The translations under genes were made by a program, and so were the position numbers. 64,000 nt of DNA from Rugalucina vietnamica (lineage: Eukaryota > Mollusca > Bivalvia > Lucinida > Lucinidae), in the NCBI GenBank assembly GCA_964017185.1, contig OZ024876.1:16132226-16196225 (forward strand), given 5' to 3'. Below the pieces are notes generated by a model. It did no database searches and had not been told where the DNA came from. It saw only the letters and a program-made list of their open reading frames with translations. Position 1 is the first letter of the stretch, and each line of letters starts with the position of its first letter. Shown piece after piece: positions 43,790 to 54,787 of this stretch.

Positions 43790-45683
43790 CACATAGGAAT
43801 AAGTTAGGGAACACTTTTAGCCCTTGGGGAAAGTTCTGGCGATACTGAAATTTTTATCACATATATTTCATACTTTGGCCTAGCTACAGACCAATTTATG
43901 GAAATTCACAACATGTTGTCTTTGTGCTATGGAGGATACAATATGCCATATGTGAAAAACTCCACTTTTACTGAATACAAATTTGCCTTTTTGCTTCTGC
44001 ACTCCACAAAACTCAATTTTTGAAAGCAAAACAGGAATAAAATGTTGAATCTGATCGTTCTGAATGAATAAACGACTTCGGACCTAAAACTTCATGCTTA
44101 ATCTCAAAACCAACTAATCATACAAAATCTACAGTTTGCATTGATTTCTATGGAAAGCAAAATTCTTGGAAATTTTGCAAATAAAGCCGTAAAATAATAA
44201 TTCCGCTAGGACACTTTAACCAGAACGTGCATGTTTAGATTCCTAAATGGTCATATCGAATATCTAGCCTAACATGTACAACCTGCAAAATGTACAGCTC
44301 CGTTTCAAAAGTTTAATACATCCCGATTTGTTTCATAAGTAATGGCATAGCAGTACCTGTACTTGAAGCTTGGCCGAATTTTATTGGGTGTTTGAAGATT
44401 CGAACGGATTTCGCTAAGTCAATCTTTATACATTGATTATTCACTGATTGAAAGAATGTAGATTTTGATCGATTTATAAATAGATAATATCATATTAAAT
44501 ATGATAAACGAAATAACATAACTTCTGTGACACAAATATCAATATTAACATTGATTTCTCATTTTACAGGACAGTTTGAAGTAACAATTTATTATTTCAG
44601 TAAAATGGCATAGCGCCTAGGATACTACACCTTACATAATATTTGGTCTACCCTATGTACAGTCGAGGTTATTGAAGCTTGAAATCTTGCATCCTACTAG
44701 ACTGCCTTACCTTGTTTGAACTGTCGTTTCGCCATTTTGTGTCCCAGTACCTTTCGAGTGGATTTCTTTGGGTCAAATATTTATATTCAACTGTTTGACC
44801 AGTGTTATTTGTATAAACAAACGGTAGTATGTGTAATAATGTATCAAACGCTGACTGAATGTATACTTTGTGTACTACGGCTATTTGGGTGCAATATTTC
44901 AAGCTTCGATAAACTTGAATATACACAGGGTAGACCAAATATTATGTTAGGTGTAGTATGTTGGGTGATATGCCAATTAAACGATATAATCTGTTTTTGG
45001 TTGAAACTTCCTTGAAGTGTATGAAATCAATGTGAAAGTTGATATTTGTAACTCTGAAGCTATGATATTAAGCTTGTCAATCAAATGTGCTTCTATTGCT
45101 AAATCAATCGATTAAAATCTAAAATGTTATAATCAGTGAATAGATTTATGTATTAACTTTGACATAAAGAAATCCGTTCAAATCTGCAAACACCCAATAA
45201 CATTTGTCCAAGCTTCAAGTACGGGTACTGCTATGCCATTACTTATGAAACAAATCGGTATGTACTAAACTTTTGAAACGGAGCTGTATACCCAAAGAAC
45301 AAAACGTGATCTTGAAACCTATCCACGGAAAAGTATGGACCTACCGCCGACAGTCGGTCAGAAAATAAAGAATTAATTTTATGATCAAAGTTCAACAAGC
45401 AACGTCTCAGCTTTATGCTTACGAAAAATTACGACAATGTGAGTTCAAATAATGAAGTTATCGTAAAGACTAGCAGTGTGTTTCTTAAATTTAGCAAACA
45501 TTTTCTGAATAAAAGATGGCCGTTCTCCGCCGCAGTTTTTGTTTGATGTTAACCATTTTCACATAGAAACAACTTTGGATACTACAGATTTTGACAACTT
45601 CATAATTTTTACAAAGAAAGATATTCACAGTCTAAAGTTGGTGGTCACATTATTACAGAAGTTCCCTAACTTATTTCCATGTG
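43790..45683. mobile_element. Tc1/mariner-like element, non-autonomous
   Basis: TIRs CACATAGGAATAAGTTAGGG and the inverse of CACATGGAAATAAGTTAGGG bound 1,894 bp, flanked by TA at both sides in the TATATA of the host MITE-1. TA duplication and CA-starting TIRs fit Tc1/mariner. No transposase reading frame is left. Much of the interior is occupied by a second element (44295-45286). Confidence 0.75.
44295..45286. mobile_element. 992-bp TA-flanked element with ~390-bp inverted arms
   Basis: Ends CAGCTCCGTTTCAAAAGTTT and its inverse, flanked by TA. Left arm 44295-44690 and right arm about 44890-45286 are inverted copies with moderate divergence (for instance GTAATGGCATAGCAGTACC, TTATTGGGTGTTTG and AATATTTGGTCTACCCT in both). 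About 200 bp of unique DNA lies between. No transposase seen. A Tc1/mariner-type foldback element is the best reading. Confidence 0.8.
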
Positions 45684-45912
45684 TATATAAAAACCTGGGG
45701 TGTACAGAGCAATGTCTATTGTCCTTACACAATTGGTGGGTACTCGTTAGAGCTGCCTTGCCGAGGTGGTTCTAACGTGTACCCACAATATATGTTTTTG
45801 AGCAAAGTTTAAAAGCAAATATCGATTGTTTTCAGCTGGAAATGATATTTTTTTTATTCTTTCTATATTGCATGGAAATGTTTTCGGCATGATGAGTCTT
45901 AAATGATACTTT

Positions 45913-46123
45913 GAGTCTTCGCTTGAGAAAACCAGTTGTGGTTTCTAAAACCGGTTTGTACAGTCACAGAAAAAAGCTAGAAGCTTAAAATTTCGGATTT
46001 AAGAAGCAGAGGGACTGAACTCGTGATGCGAAACAAAGCCACAGAGTCAGCTGTGCACTTACTTCACAGCTGATCTGCGCCTTTGTTTTCGCATAGTCAG
46101 AATTCCGGTTTTCTCACGTCGCG
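45913..46123 (+). mobile_element. MITE-2 copy, degenerate
   Basis: CTTCGCTTGAGAAAACCAGT to TTTTCTCACGTCGCGATTC; core CAGAGTCAGCTGTGCACTTA with its partner. Confidence 0.8.
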
Positions 46124-46350
46124 ATTCAAGTGATACTTACATTCATTTATATACTTACTTGTACTAGTTAATTAAGTTTGTTCACGTTCTAGGAAAATAC
46201 ACGATTATTAATTGCTTAAATTCCAAAACCAATTACATTCTAGCAAGTTTCGGGAATTGACATGTGAAAATAAACACTTTAACTGTAGTTGGCAAGAGAT
46301 CTGGACTGAAAAAAAACGTTGTAGACAAAGCAGATCATCCCGTACACATG
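46124..46350. other. No gene recognised
   Basis: Nothing supported. Confidence 0.5.
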
Positions 46351-46504
46351 ATCCACCTCGTGGGAAAACCAACAATGTGGTTTCCGAACAGGTCCGACAC
46401 AAACCGACCTGAACAAGCACAGAAAAGAGCTAGACGCTTGAAATTTCGCCGAGGCGGTTCTAACGAGTACCCACAATCTAGAAAAATAAGAAAAATATCC
46501 AATT
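46351..46504. mobile_element. MITE-2 / MITE-1 chimera
   Basis: The left half of MITE-2 (CCTCGTGGGAAAACCAACAA to CTTGAAATTTCG) changes at about 46448 into the right half of the MITE-1 core (CCGAGGCGGTTCTAACGAG, CCACAATCTA, AAGAAAAATATCC). The break is at shared TTTCG/CCG bases. The MITE-1 half continues after the G element at 50989. Confidence 0.8.
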
Positions 46505-47925
46505 TTTAGCTCAACTGAGCCGTCAGGCTCACAAGGTGAGCTTATAGTATACCCATGCTCCGTCGTCCGCCCGTCCGTCGTCCGTCGTCCGTCCGTCCGT
46601 CGTCCACCATTTTCAAAGATCTTCTTCTCTGAAACCGCTTGGCCAACCCAAAGCCAAATTTTATATGAAGCATCTATAGGAAGGGGGAACAAATGTGTAT
46701 ATAAGAAATCCAGGTCACATGACCAAGATGGCCGCCATGCCCATATATGGTAAAAACCCTTCAAAAATCTTCTTCTCCAGAACCAGTGGACTGATTTCAA
46801 CGAAACTTGGCATGAAGCATTGATGGCTCAAGCACTACAATGTGTATATAAATCATGACCCTGTGATGACCTTGACTTATTTTACAGCAAGGTCAACATA
46901 GGTCGCCAATGCATTTGAATGGGGAAAACTTTTAAAATGTCATTTAAAGTCATTTAAAGTGAAAGTCTTGCAGGAAATGGGCAGTAGGACTGAATATTAA
47001 TGATTCAGAAAAAAATTGGACCCCAGGGGCTCATATGCCCCCACCCCGGGACAATATACATGTATATTACCATAATATTCAAACATCATCTCCTCTGAAA
47101 CCGCTTGGCCAATCAAAGCCAAATTTTATGTGAAGCATCAATAGGAAGGGGTAATCAATGTGTATATAAATAATCCAGGTCACATGACCAAGATGGCAGC
47201 GATGCCCATATATGGTAAAAACCCTTCAAAAATCTTCTTCTCCAGAACAGGTGGATCGATTTCAAAGAAACTTGGCATGAAACATCGATGGCTCAAGCAC
47301 TACAATGTGTATACAAATCATGACCCTGTGATGACCTTGACGTATTTTATGGCAAGGTCAACATAGGTCGCCAATGCATTTGAATGGGGAAAACTTTTAA
47401 AATGTCATTTAAAGTCATTTAAAGTGAAAGTCTTGCAGGAAATTGGCAGTAGGACTGAATATTAATGATTCTGAAAAAAATTGGACCCAAGGGGCTCATA
47501 TGCCCCCACCCCGGGGCAATATACATGTATATTACCATAATATTCAAACATCATCTCCTCTGAAACCGCTTGGCCAATCAAAGCCAAATTTTATGTGAAG
47601 CATCAATAGGAAGGGATAATCAATGTGTATATAAATAATCCAGGTCACATGACCAAGATGGCCGCGATGCCCATATATGGTAAAAACCCTTCAAAAATCT
47701 TCTTATCCAGAACAGGTGGATCGATTTCAAAGAAACTTGGCATGAAGCATCGATGGCTGAAGTACTACAATGTGCATATAAATCCTGACCCTGTGATGAC
47801 CTTGACCTTTTTTTACGGCAAGGTCAACATAGGTGGCCAATGCATTTGAATAGGGAAAACTTTTAAAATGTCATTTCAAGTGATAGTCTTGCAGGAAATG
47901 GGCAGTAGGACTGAATATTAATAAT

Positions 47926-48603
47926 AATAATAATAATAATGTCTTTATTTAAAGAGGATGACATATTTAGTACATAAACTAATCTCACATATGGTCCTCT
48001 TAAGAGTAAAACATATTAACATAGTTATATACATATGTACAAAATGTGATGTCTGTGAGACCTATCAAAAATATGTACAATTATTGCTTTAAAATGAGGC
48101 ATAGAATTTGAAATGAAAATACAACTTAAGGACACTCATGTATATTTATGATAACAGATTTAAGGTAATATGTGATTCACCGAGAGAGCAAGATACAGCA
48201 TTTGTAAATTTCATCTTCTTTATAAGCTAATTGTATGACCAGTGAAATTATCTAACCAAAACCTTTTTTCACTATAATGTATAACCATTACATTTATTGA
48301 CTCGTGGTCGAAAGACAGGGACCAAATTTATTTTTACTTGTTAATTGAAATACGGAAAATTCTGGGTGTCCTTAAGCATAAAAAGTTGTCCCATTCATTG
48401 CATGAAAGACACAAATAAATAGAGCTGAAAGACTCATCGATGGCATGCGTTAGCAAACTGTCTGGCTGGGTGGTTTCCCTACCTAGGTCGTTGCTGCCGA
48501 AAACCTCCAATAAATCTCTCAGCCCTATGTTTGCAGTCCGCTAGACTGTGTCCAGCAACCGCACGCAACAATACAAAACATGAAATAAAAGCGCTGCAGG
48601 CAA
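47926..48603 (-). mobile_element. LINE 3' end inserted in the G element
   Basis: AATAATAATAATAATGTC then TTTATTTAAAGAGGATGACA and ACATATGGTCCTCTTAAG is the inverse of the terminus at 25711-25826. ATTAAT stands on both sides of the whole nested block (before 47926 and at about 50089), a possible target duplication. The rest up to 48603 carries no readable ORF and may be 3' UTR. Confidence 0.6.
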
Positions 48604-48608
48604 GCTTG

Positions 48609-49812
48609 ATACCCCGCCACGCAAATTTATTTTAGTACAAACGCGTAGAATATCTTGATGACATTGATTGGAAACTGTGTTTCAAAATTATGGCAAAACC
48701 AAGGACCATAACTTTGTACTTATTTGACAAAATTTACCCACCTACAATACCAAACCATCCCTTCCAGATATGAACTCCTTTACAAAGATTTAAGAAAATC
48801 GATCTAAAAATGCTTAAGATAAAGCCCGGAAACAAATTTTTAGTGTACTTGTAAAATGTACCCATCTTCAATCTCAAACCACTCCTTCCTAATATGAACA
48901 CCTATGTAAAGTTTGAAGAAAATTGGTCAATAAATGCTCAAGATAGAGCGCGGAAACTAAATTTTAGCATAAATCAAGGGCTGTAAGTCTGTACTTATTT
49001 GACAAAATGTACCAAACTTCAATCCAAAACCTCTCCTTCCTGATATCAACTCCTATATATATTTGAAGACAATTGGTCAATATATGCTCTAGACAGAGCC
49101 CAGAAACGAAATTTTAACATAAACCAAGGGCCATAACTCCGTATTTATTCGACGAAATTCACCCATCTTGAATCCCAAGCCACTCCTTCTTGGTATGAAC
49201 TCCTATACAAAGTTTGAAGAAAAATTGGTCAATATATGCTCTAGATAGAGCCCGGAAACGAAATTTTAACATAAATCAAGGGCCATAACTCTGTACTTAT
49301 TTGACAAAATTCACCCATCTTGAATCCCAAGTCGCTCCTTCTTGGTATGAACTCCTATACAAAGTTTGAAGAAAATTGGTCAATTAATGCGCAAGAACGA
49401 GCCTAGAAACAAAATTTTAACGTAAATCAAGGGCCATAACTCTGTACTTATTTCACGAAATTTACCCATCTTCAATCCCAAACCACTCCTTCCTAATATG
49501 AACTCCTATACAAAATTTGAAGAAAATTGGTCAATAATTGCTCAAGATAGAGCCCGGAAACGAAATTTTAACATAAATCAAGGGCCATAACTCTGTGCTT
49601 ATTTGACGAAATTTACCCATCTTCAATCCCAAACCACTCCTTCTTGATAAGAACTCCTATACAAAGTTTGAAGAAAATTGGTCCATAAATGCTCAAGATA
49701 GAGCCCGGAAACGAAGCGCTGACGGACGGACGGACGGACGGACACTCGAATGCAAATTTTTTGCGGAGGGTATAACATAATACCCCGCACTTTTTTAAAG
49801 TGGCGGGGTATA
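48609..49812. mobile_element. TACCCCGCC element with 152-bp monomers
   Basis: Ends ATACCCCGCCAC and GTGGCGGGGTATA are inverted. Inside are about seven monomers of roughly 152 bp with AGGGCCATAACTCTGTACTT, CAAACCACTCCTTC, TTGAAGAAAATTGGTCAATA and AGATAGAGCCCGGAAACGAA, then (GGAC)n. The right end also has CCCCGC/GCGGGG as a small hairpin around ACTTTTTTAAAGT. Non-coding. Confidence 0.8.
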
Positions 49813-50036
49813 ATAACAGATACAATTATCAAAATTGGGACAACAATACAATATAATAATAATGTAGCCAGATCCAAACAAGTTTGAGAACATGAAGAGA
49901 ATAAGGGTTTGATATACAATTAATTCTGCATGTACTTGCCAGTCGGTGCAGGGGTAATGTGGCGGAAACCATTGTCCAGACAGCACACCACTGCCCTAAC
50001 AGTTACAAATACGTGCTTTTGTGGTTGGATGTGCAT

Positions 50037-50089
50037 GCAACATATTTTATGCCTCGTTAATGAAATTAACGAGGCATAAAATATGTTGC
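50037..50089. repeat. Perfect 25-bp-arm hairpin
   Basis: GCAACATATTTTATGCCTCG plus TTAAT, a GAA loop, then the exact complement. It ends exactly where G-element sequence resumes (ATTAATGATTC). Confidence 0.95.
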
Positions 50090-50988
50090 ATTAATGATTC
50101 TGAAAAAAAAAATGGACCCCAGGGGCTCATCTGCCCCCACCTCGGGTCAATATACATGTATATTACCATAATATTCAAACATCTTCTCCTCTGAAACCGC
50201 TAGGCGAATCAAAGCCAAATTGTATGTGAAGCATCTATGGAATGGGGGAATTAATGTATATATAAATTATCTAGTTCACATAACCAAGATGGCTGACATG
50301 CCCATATATGGTAAAAACCCTTCAAAAATCTTCTTCTCCGAATTTTGAGGACCGATTTCAAAGAAACTTGGTATGAAGCACCAATGGCTGAAGCACTACA
50401 ATGTATATATAAATCATGACCCTGTGGTGACCTTGACCTATTTTACGACAAGGTCAACATAGGTCGCCAATGCATTGGAATGGGGAAAACTTTTAAAAAG
50501 TCATTTGAGGTGAAAATCTTGCAGGAAATGGGTAGTAGGATTAAATATTAATGATTCTGAAAAAAATGGACCTAAGGGCTCATATGTCCACACCCCGGGG
50601 CAATATACATGTACATTACCATAATATTCAAACATCTTCTCCTCTAAAACCACTTGGCCAATTGAAGCCAAATTTTATGTGAAGCATCTATAGGATGGGG
50701 GAACCAATGTGTATATTAATAATCTAAGTCACATGACCAAGATGGCCACCATGCCCATATATGGTGAAAACCCTTCAAATATCTTCTTCTCTGAATCCAA
50801 TAGATTGATTTTAATGAAACTTGGCGTGAAGCATCCATGGACAGAATATTTATTAGTCTGAAAAAAGAAAACGGCCCAAGGGCTTCATCTGCCCCTGCAC
50901 TGGGGTTAAATACCATAATATTCAAACATGTTTATTGGTATATGCAGCAGACTCAGGTGAGCGTTTACAGGACCATTGGTCCTCTGGT

Positions 50989-51060
50989 TTCTAATGAAAT
51001 TTTCAAATTTTACATGTGAAAAAAAATCCCTGTATATTTCATGGGCAAGTTTCCGTAATG
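50989..51060 (-). mobile_element. MITE-1 right remainder after the G element
   Basis: AATGAAATTTTCAAATTTTA, ATCCCTGTATATTTCATGGG and CAAGTTTCCGTAATG continue the MITE-1 interrupted at 46504. Confidence 0.85.
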
Positions 51061-51729
51061 TAAAGATTTATGTCGAGCAATGAGAATTTAGTTCGATTTT
51101 CGTTTTTCGTTTTTCGATATTCAAAAAAAGAAGTTAGTTCGATATTCGTCGAAATTGACACTTAGAGTTGGCAAAGGACACTTTATTTGAATATTATTTT
51201 CACGAATTCAGGCATATTTAAAATTTACTATTTGGTTTGAGTTCTTTAAAATCAAAATCACAGCTTATTTTCAATATTATGTTTTCCTTTTAGTTAACAA
51301 AATCATATGAACTTACACAAAATGAAGACATACTTCGTCAGAAACGAAATGGTCCGTGAGGTGCCAAGTGACTGCCATTGGTCTATCAACTGATCAAAGA
51401 TCAAATTCACGGCTAATTTGGAAGCTTTTTTCTTCGCTTTCAAAAGTGCAGATAAAACTGGCCTTCAGTACTTGGTTTCATATGAGCATGTTTCAAGAGT
51501 TTGTCATTTTGTTAGTCGAAGGCCTAATGGACTCATCTTATTCATGGTTCAAAATTTCTATTGGTTTGTTCTTCATTACGTAACTGCATTCAATTAATCA
51601 TTTCGGAACAGGGTCATCTTTAGGGAAATAGTTGTTCGCTATTGTCGGTACCTATCCGTTCTTTTGGTTGTTTGTCTGTGTGTTTTAGATTTGGACTTTG
51701 GTTCTGTCTGTACACGTTCCCGAACTTGC
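51061..51729. other. No gene recognised
   Basis: Short TTTTCGTTTTTCG repeats near 51100; otherwise nothing. Confidence 0.5.
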
Positions 51730-51756
51730 TTTACGAAAACTTGCCCATGCAATGTA

Positions 51757-51792
<36 letters not shown>

Positions 51793-52000
51793 CAGGTAAA
51801 AAACGGAAAATTTCATTGGAAAAAATGATATTTTAATACTTTTGCCCAAAACATTGATCGTGGGTACACGTTAGAACCGCCTCACCGAGGCGGTTCTAAC
51901 GAGTACCCACAATCTATGTTTTGGATCAAAATAAGAAAATATAGTGAAAGTGAGGTTTAAGGGGTATATATTACACGGACATGTCACATGTATCCTGATG
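51730..52000 (+). mobile_element. MITE-1 copy with poly-T
   Basis: TTACGAAAACTTGCCCATGC, T run of about 34, core with CCTCACCGAGGCGG, second hairpin partly deleted, end GTATCCTGATG. Confidence 0.9.
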
Positions 52001-52345
52001 GCTTCCTTGTAACTTAAAACTTTTCATGTCCGGCTAGTTCTTCCATCTACGCACACGAAATTGATGAAAGCCTACTGTACTAATTATCTTGTTTCTCGTT
52101 TCCTCTGAGCAGTGCTACTTTATTGATAAGATCCGCGGCATTTCTATGATTTATATAATCCATTGTCTGAGAATTGAATTTGGCAAAGACAAATCTGTCT
52201 TTCTATTTGGAAGAAGTTTCGCTAAAGCGTTGGCATTGGCAGCAAATGCTGCTTGGAAGCTTGAAAATAGTAGGACGGTGTTGAAACATGAGAAGAACAA
52301 AGGTTTCCTAACACTTGTTGGTAAAGAGTGACGTATGACAACATT
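52001..52345. other. No gene recognised
   Basis: Holds an 80-codon ORF (52089-52331) without recognisable domain or splice support. Confidence 0.5.
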
Positions 52346-52548
52346 GGCCCAGTTTTTCAAAATTAACAACGACGTTAGTTAACGATTCGTTAAAATTTCA
52401 AACATGAATATTACAAATACATTGTTATTTTTTGTTGATAAAATGTGAGAATCATTTGGATCAACAAAAATAACAGTGTATTTGTTACTTAATGAGTTGA
52501 GGTCTTGCCGATGACGTTAAGCTTAACGAAATTTGAACAACTTACCCC
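52346..52548. mobile_element. MITE-3, second copy
   Basis: TGGCCCAGTTTTTCAAA to TTTGAACAACTTACCCC with GTTAGTTAACGATTCGTTAA and the TACATTGTTATTTTTTGTTG hairpin; shorter inner loop than the copy at 11191. Confidence 0.82.
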
Positions 52549-53399
52549 TTATTCTAAGCTTGACTGGGAGTGCGGCCTAATAGGTCCGAAAATGAGAGCA
52601 TCATAAGAAAACTTGCCCGTTTAGACTTTCCGACTTGGTCCGATTTAAGCTACTAAATAGATCAAACCAAATAACTTCAATGTGTATGTTCTGATGTGCG
52701 GATGCAAATAACGATAATAAGCGTCTTTTAAAACGTGCATTGAACAATGGAGAGTTCAAATGATAAACAAATTTGCTTATATATAGTTTATGACGGCGTT
52801 TTTATCAAAATCAAATATACGTATACGTTGTTTTCAAAATTGAAAAATCAGTATGCTGTTTGATATGTATGGAAATTAAAACCATTAAATACCGATCGCA
52901 CAATAGCAACTGTCCCGCTGTTGAATCTCTATAGCTTGCAAATAGGGCCCTTTGACTTATGGCATTGTCCCGTTATGTTTCCAAAATATCAGGTGATGCT
53001 TTATGCTGAAATTTTATCACTTCTGTTAATAAAATGAATATTAATTTGGATTGAGGAACGACTAAACAATTTAGATTAATCATGTGTAATATATGTGAAA
53101 CAATGACTAAACAATGTTTCAACCATTTTGTTGTCTGGGACAGAATTAGTTTACAGAAATAACTAAACGATTCACAAAAGAAGACAAATATTAAGGAATC
53201 AATTTATTCTGTCCATTGTTGCGCATGAAATTTAAGCTAAAAACCGAGATAGATTATGATTTCGATCACGCAGTGCCTAAATAATATTAGTCTACAATTC
53301 AGTTATAGTAAAATCAATTATGTGAGTAGATTGATAATTCAACATTTCAAAAAATAGGTCGTTTTGGACCAAGCCCAGTCCGCGTAGTCGTATGGCGCT
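52549..53399. other. No gene recognised (intron 1)
   Basis: AT-rich; nothing supported. Confidence 0.5.
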
Positions 53400-53649
53400 A
53401 GGAAATCTTACGCATGCAATATACTGAAAATTTGGGAAAAATGACATTTTAAATATTTTTGCTCAAAATATAGATTGTGGATACACGTTTGAACCGCCTT
53501 GGCAAGGCGGTTCTAACTAGTACCTACAGTACAATCAAGGTTTTGGAGCAAAAATAAGAAAAAATAGGTATACCCCTGCAAACCCCATTTTCACTATATA
53601 AGAGTGGGGTTTAAGGGGATATACATTTCACGGAAATATTTTCCTGATG
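53400..53649 (+). mobile_element. MITE-1 copy upstream of Ig exon 2
   Basis: CATGCAATATACTG left part eroded; core CCGCCTTGGCAAGGCGG; second hairpin with CTATATAAGAGTGGGG; right end GGAAATATTTTCCTGATG. Ends 154 bp before exon 2. Confidence 0.88.
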
Positions 53650-53803
53650 AAATCTTCTACTTTCTAAATCTTAATTTTCCATTATTTCTACTTTTGTATT
53701 TTTCTTTCCCACCTGGTCTTAGTTTTCAATTTAGTTGACTGTGTCAATCATTTCTTGACTTGCTTCTGTTACATATATCATAATGGGTATCTTTCTATTT
53801 CAG

Positions 53804-53925
53804 TTGTGAATGGTATGGATAAATTCCGTATGCCGATATTCAACGACACTCCAACAAACTTGACCTATCATAAAGGTGATAGAGCTATTCTACAGTGCTC
53901 AGTGAACAATCTTGGTACCAAACAG
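53804..53925 (+). CDS. Ig receptor exon 2: start of Ig domain 1
   Basis: Acceptor TTTCAG precedes 53804 and donor GTAAGG follows 53925. Entering in phase 1 and leaving in phase 0, it encodes about 40 residues: VNGMDKFRMPIFNDTPTNLT, then HKGDRAILQCSVNNLGTKQ. The Cys in LQC is the B-strand cysteine of a V-type Ig domain, and NLGTKQ joins directly to VIWKR of the next exon, exactly as in Drosophila Dpr and nematode zig-8 proteins. Such proteins are cell-surface receptors that pair with relatives across synapses or between neurites. The N-terminal VNG would follow the signal-peptide cleavage site. An N-glycosylation sequon (NLT) is present. The donor is followed after six bases by a MITE-1. Which branch (dpr, zig-8, lachesin) it belongs to needs a tree. 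Confidence 0.88.
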
Positions 53926-53931
53926 GTAAGG

Positions 53932-54214
53932 CATTACGACACGAAAACTTGCCCATGCAATATATAGAGATTTTTTCAGTAGCAAAAATTGAAAATTTCA
54001 TCAGAAAAGTTTTGATATTTTTCTTATTTTTGCTCCAAAACATAGATTGTGGGTACTCGTTAGAACCGCCTCGGCGAGGCGGTTCTAACGAGTACCCATA
54101 ATCTATGTTTTGGAGCAAAAATAAGAAAAATAGGTATACCCCCGCATACCCCAGTTTTACTATATAAAAGTGGGGTTTGAGGGGGTATACTTTTCACGGA
54201 CATGTTTTCCTGAT
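53932..54214 (+). mobile_element. MITE-1 at the exon 2 donor, apparently nested
   Basis: Begins at intron position +7. The start reads CATTACGAC then ACGAAAACTTGCCCATGC, and after the right end CCTGAT comes AAAAACTTGCCCTTG again, as if one MITE-1 had inserted within the first ten bases of another. Core stem perfect. Confidence 0.88.
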
Positions 54215-54244
54215 AAAAACTTGCCCTTGAAATGTAGAGCCTCT
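54215..54244 (+). mobile_element. Outer MITE-1 left arm
   Basis: AAAAACTTGCCCTTGAAATG then TAGAGCCTCTT matches the MITE-1 left end; it stops at the start of the G element. Confidence 0.65.
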
Positions 54245-54787
54245 TAGCTCACCTGAACCGAAGGCTCCTGGGGAGCTTATAGGATGGTACATTGTACTCG
54301 AGCCGGCGTGCGTGCGTTCACATTTTCAAAGATCTTCTTCCCTGAAACCGCTTCAATTTTATATGAAAAGGGTAAAAGTAGGCAGGAAAAAACGCAATAA
54401 GAAAGAAATTCCCACTCCAAAAAACGAAATGGATACAAATTAATTGACAATTAGGTACTTATACTATGAAAACATTAGGCCGAGTGAGCAGCTATTTCCC
54501 AATAGGCGGCCACTCAGTTACCAGAGCTTAACTAAAATATGAAAACGTACATAAGGTTCAAACAACACAGAAACGTCTATAGGAAGGTGTAACCAATGTG
54601 TATATAAATAATTCAGGGAACATGACCAAGATGGCCGCCATGCCCACATAATTGTAAAATCCATTCAAAAATTTCCAGAACCGATCGTGGACCAATTTAA
54701 ACAAAACGGAGCATGAAGCATCCATGACTGAAGTATTACAATTTATATATAAATCATGACGTTCTTGGCCTATTTAACGGCAAGTTC
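54245..54787. mobile_element. G element, left part, with F repeat inside
   Basis: AGCTCACCTGAACC, GGGGAGCTTATAGGATGG, then TTTCAAAGATCTTC and TGAAACCGCTTC. At about 54370-54565 a reverse F repeat (AAATTCCCACTCC, GAGCAGCTATTTCCC, GGCGGCCACTCAG) interrupts it; G sequence resumes with CGTCTATAGGAAGG and CCAAGATGGCCGCCATGCCC up to the copia insertion at AAGTTC. Confidence 0.75.

Larger units (their letters stand above)
43755..45894 (-). mobile_element. MITE-1 split by a mariner-like insertion
   Basis: Left piece 43755-43789 (GTATACCCTCTTATACCCC, CTTTATATA) and right piece 45684-45894 (TATATAAAAACCTGGGGTG, core TGCCTTGCCGAGGTGGTTC, end GGAAATGTTTTCGGCATG) form one reverse MITE-1 when the 1.9-kb insert is ignored. 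Confidence 0.8.
46505..50988. mobile_element. G element, 4.5 kb with nested insertions
   Basis: Starts TTTAGCTCAACTGAGCC, CACAAGGTGAGCTTATAGTA, then CCGTCCGTCGTCCG; ends CTCAGGTGAGCG, ACAGGACCATTGGTCCTCTG. The body is ~470-bp monomers in tandem: ATGTATATTACCATAATATT starts recur near 47052, 47520, 50155 and 50605. Monomer words are TCTGAAACCGCTTGGCC, CCAAGATGGCCGCCATGCC and GTGATGACCTTGAC. From 47926 to about 50089 a block of other repeats is inserted. No protein is encoded. Confidence 0.8.

Noticed and set aside
52089-52331. 80-codon ORF as a possible exon
   Set aside because: No recognisable domain, no matching splice sites, and an antisense ORF of equal length covers the same bases.
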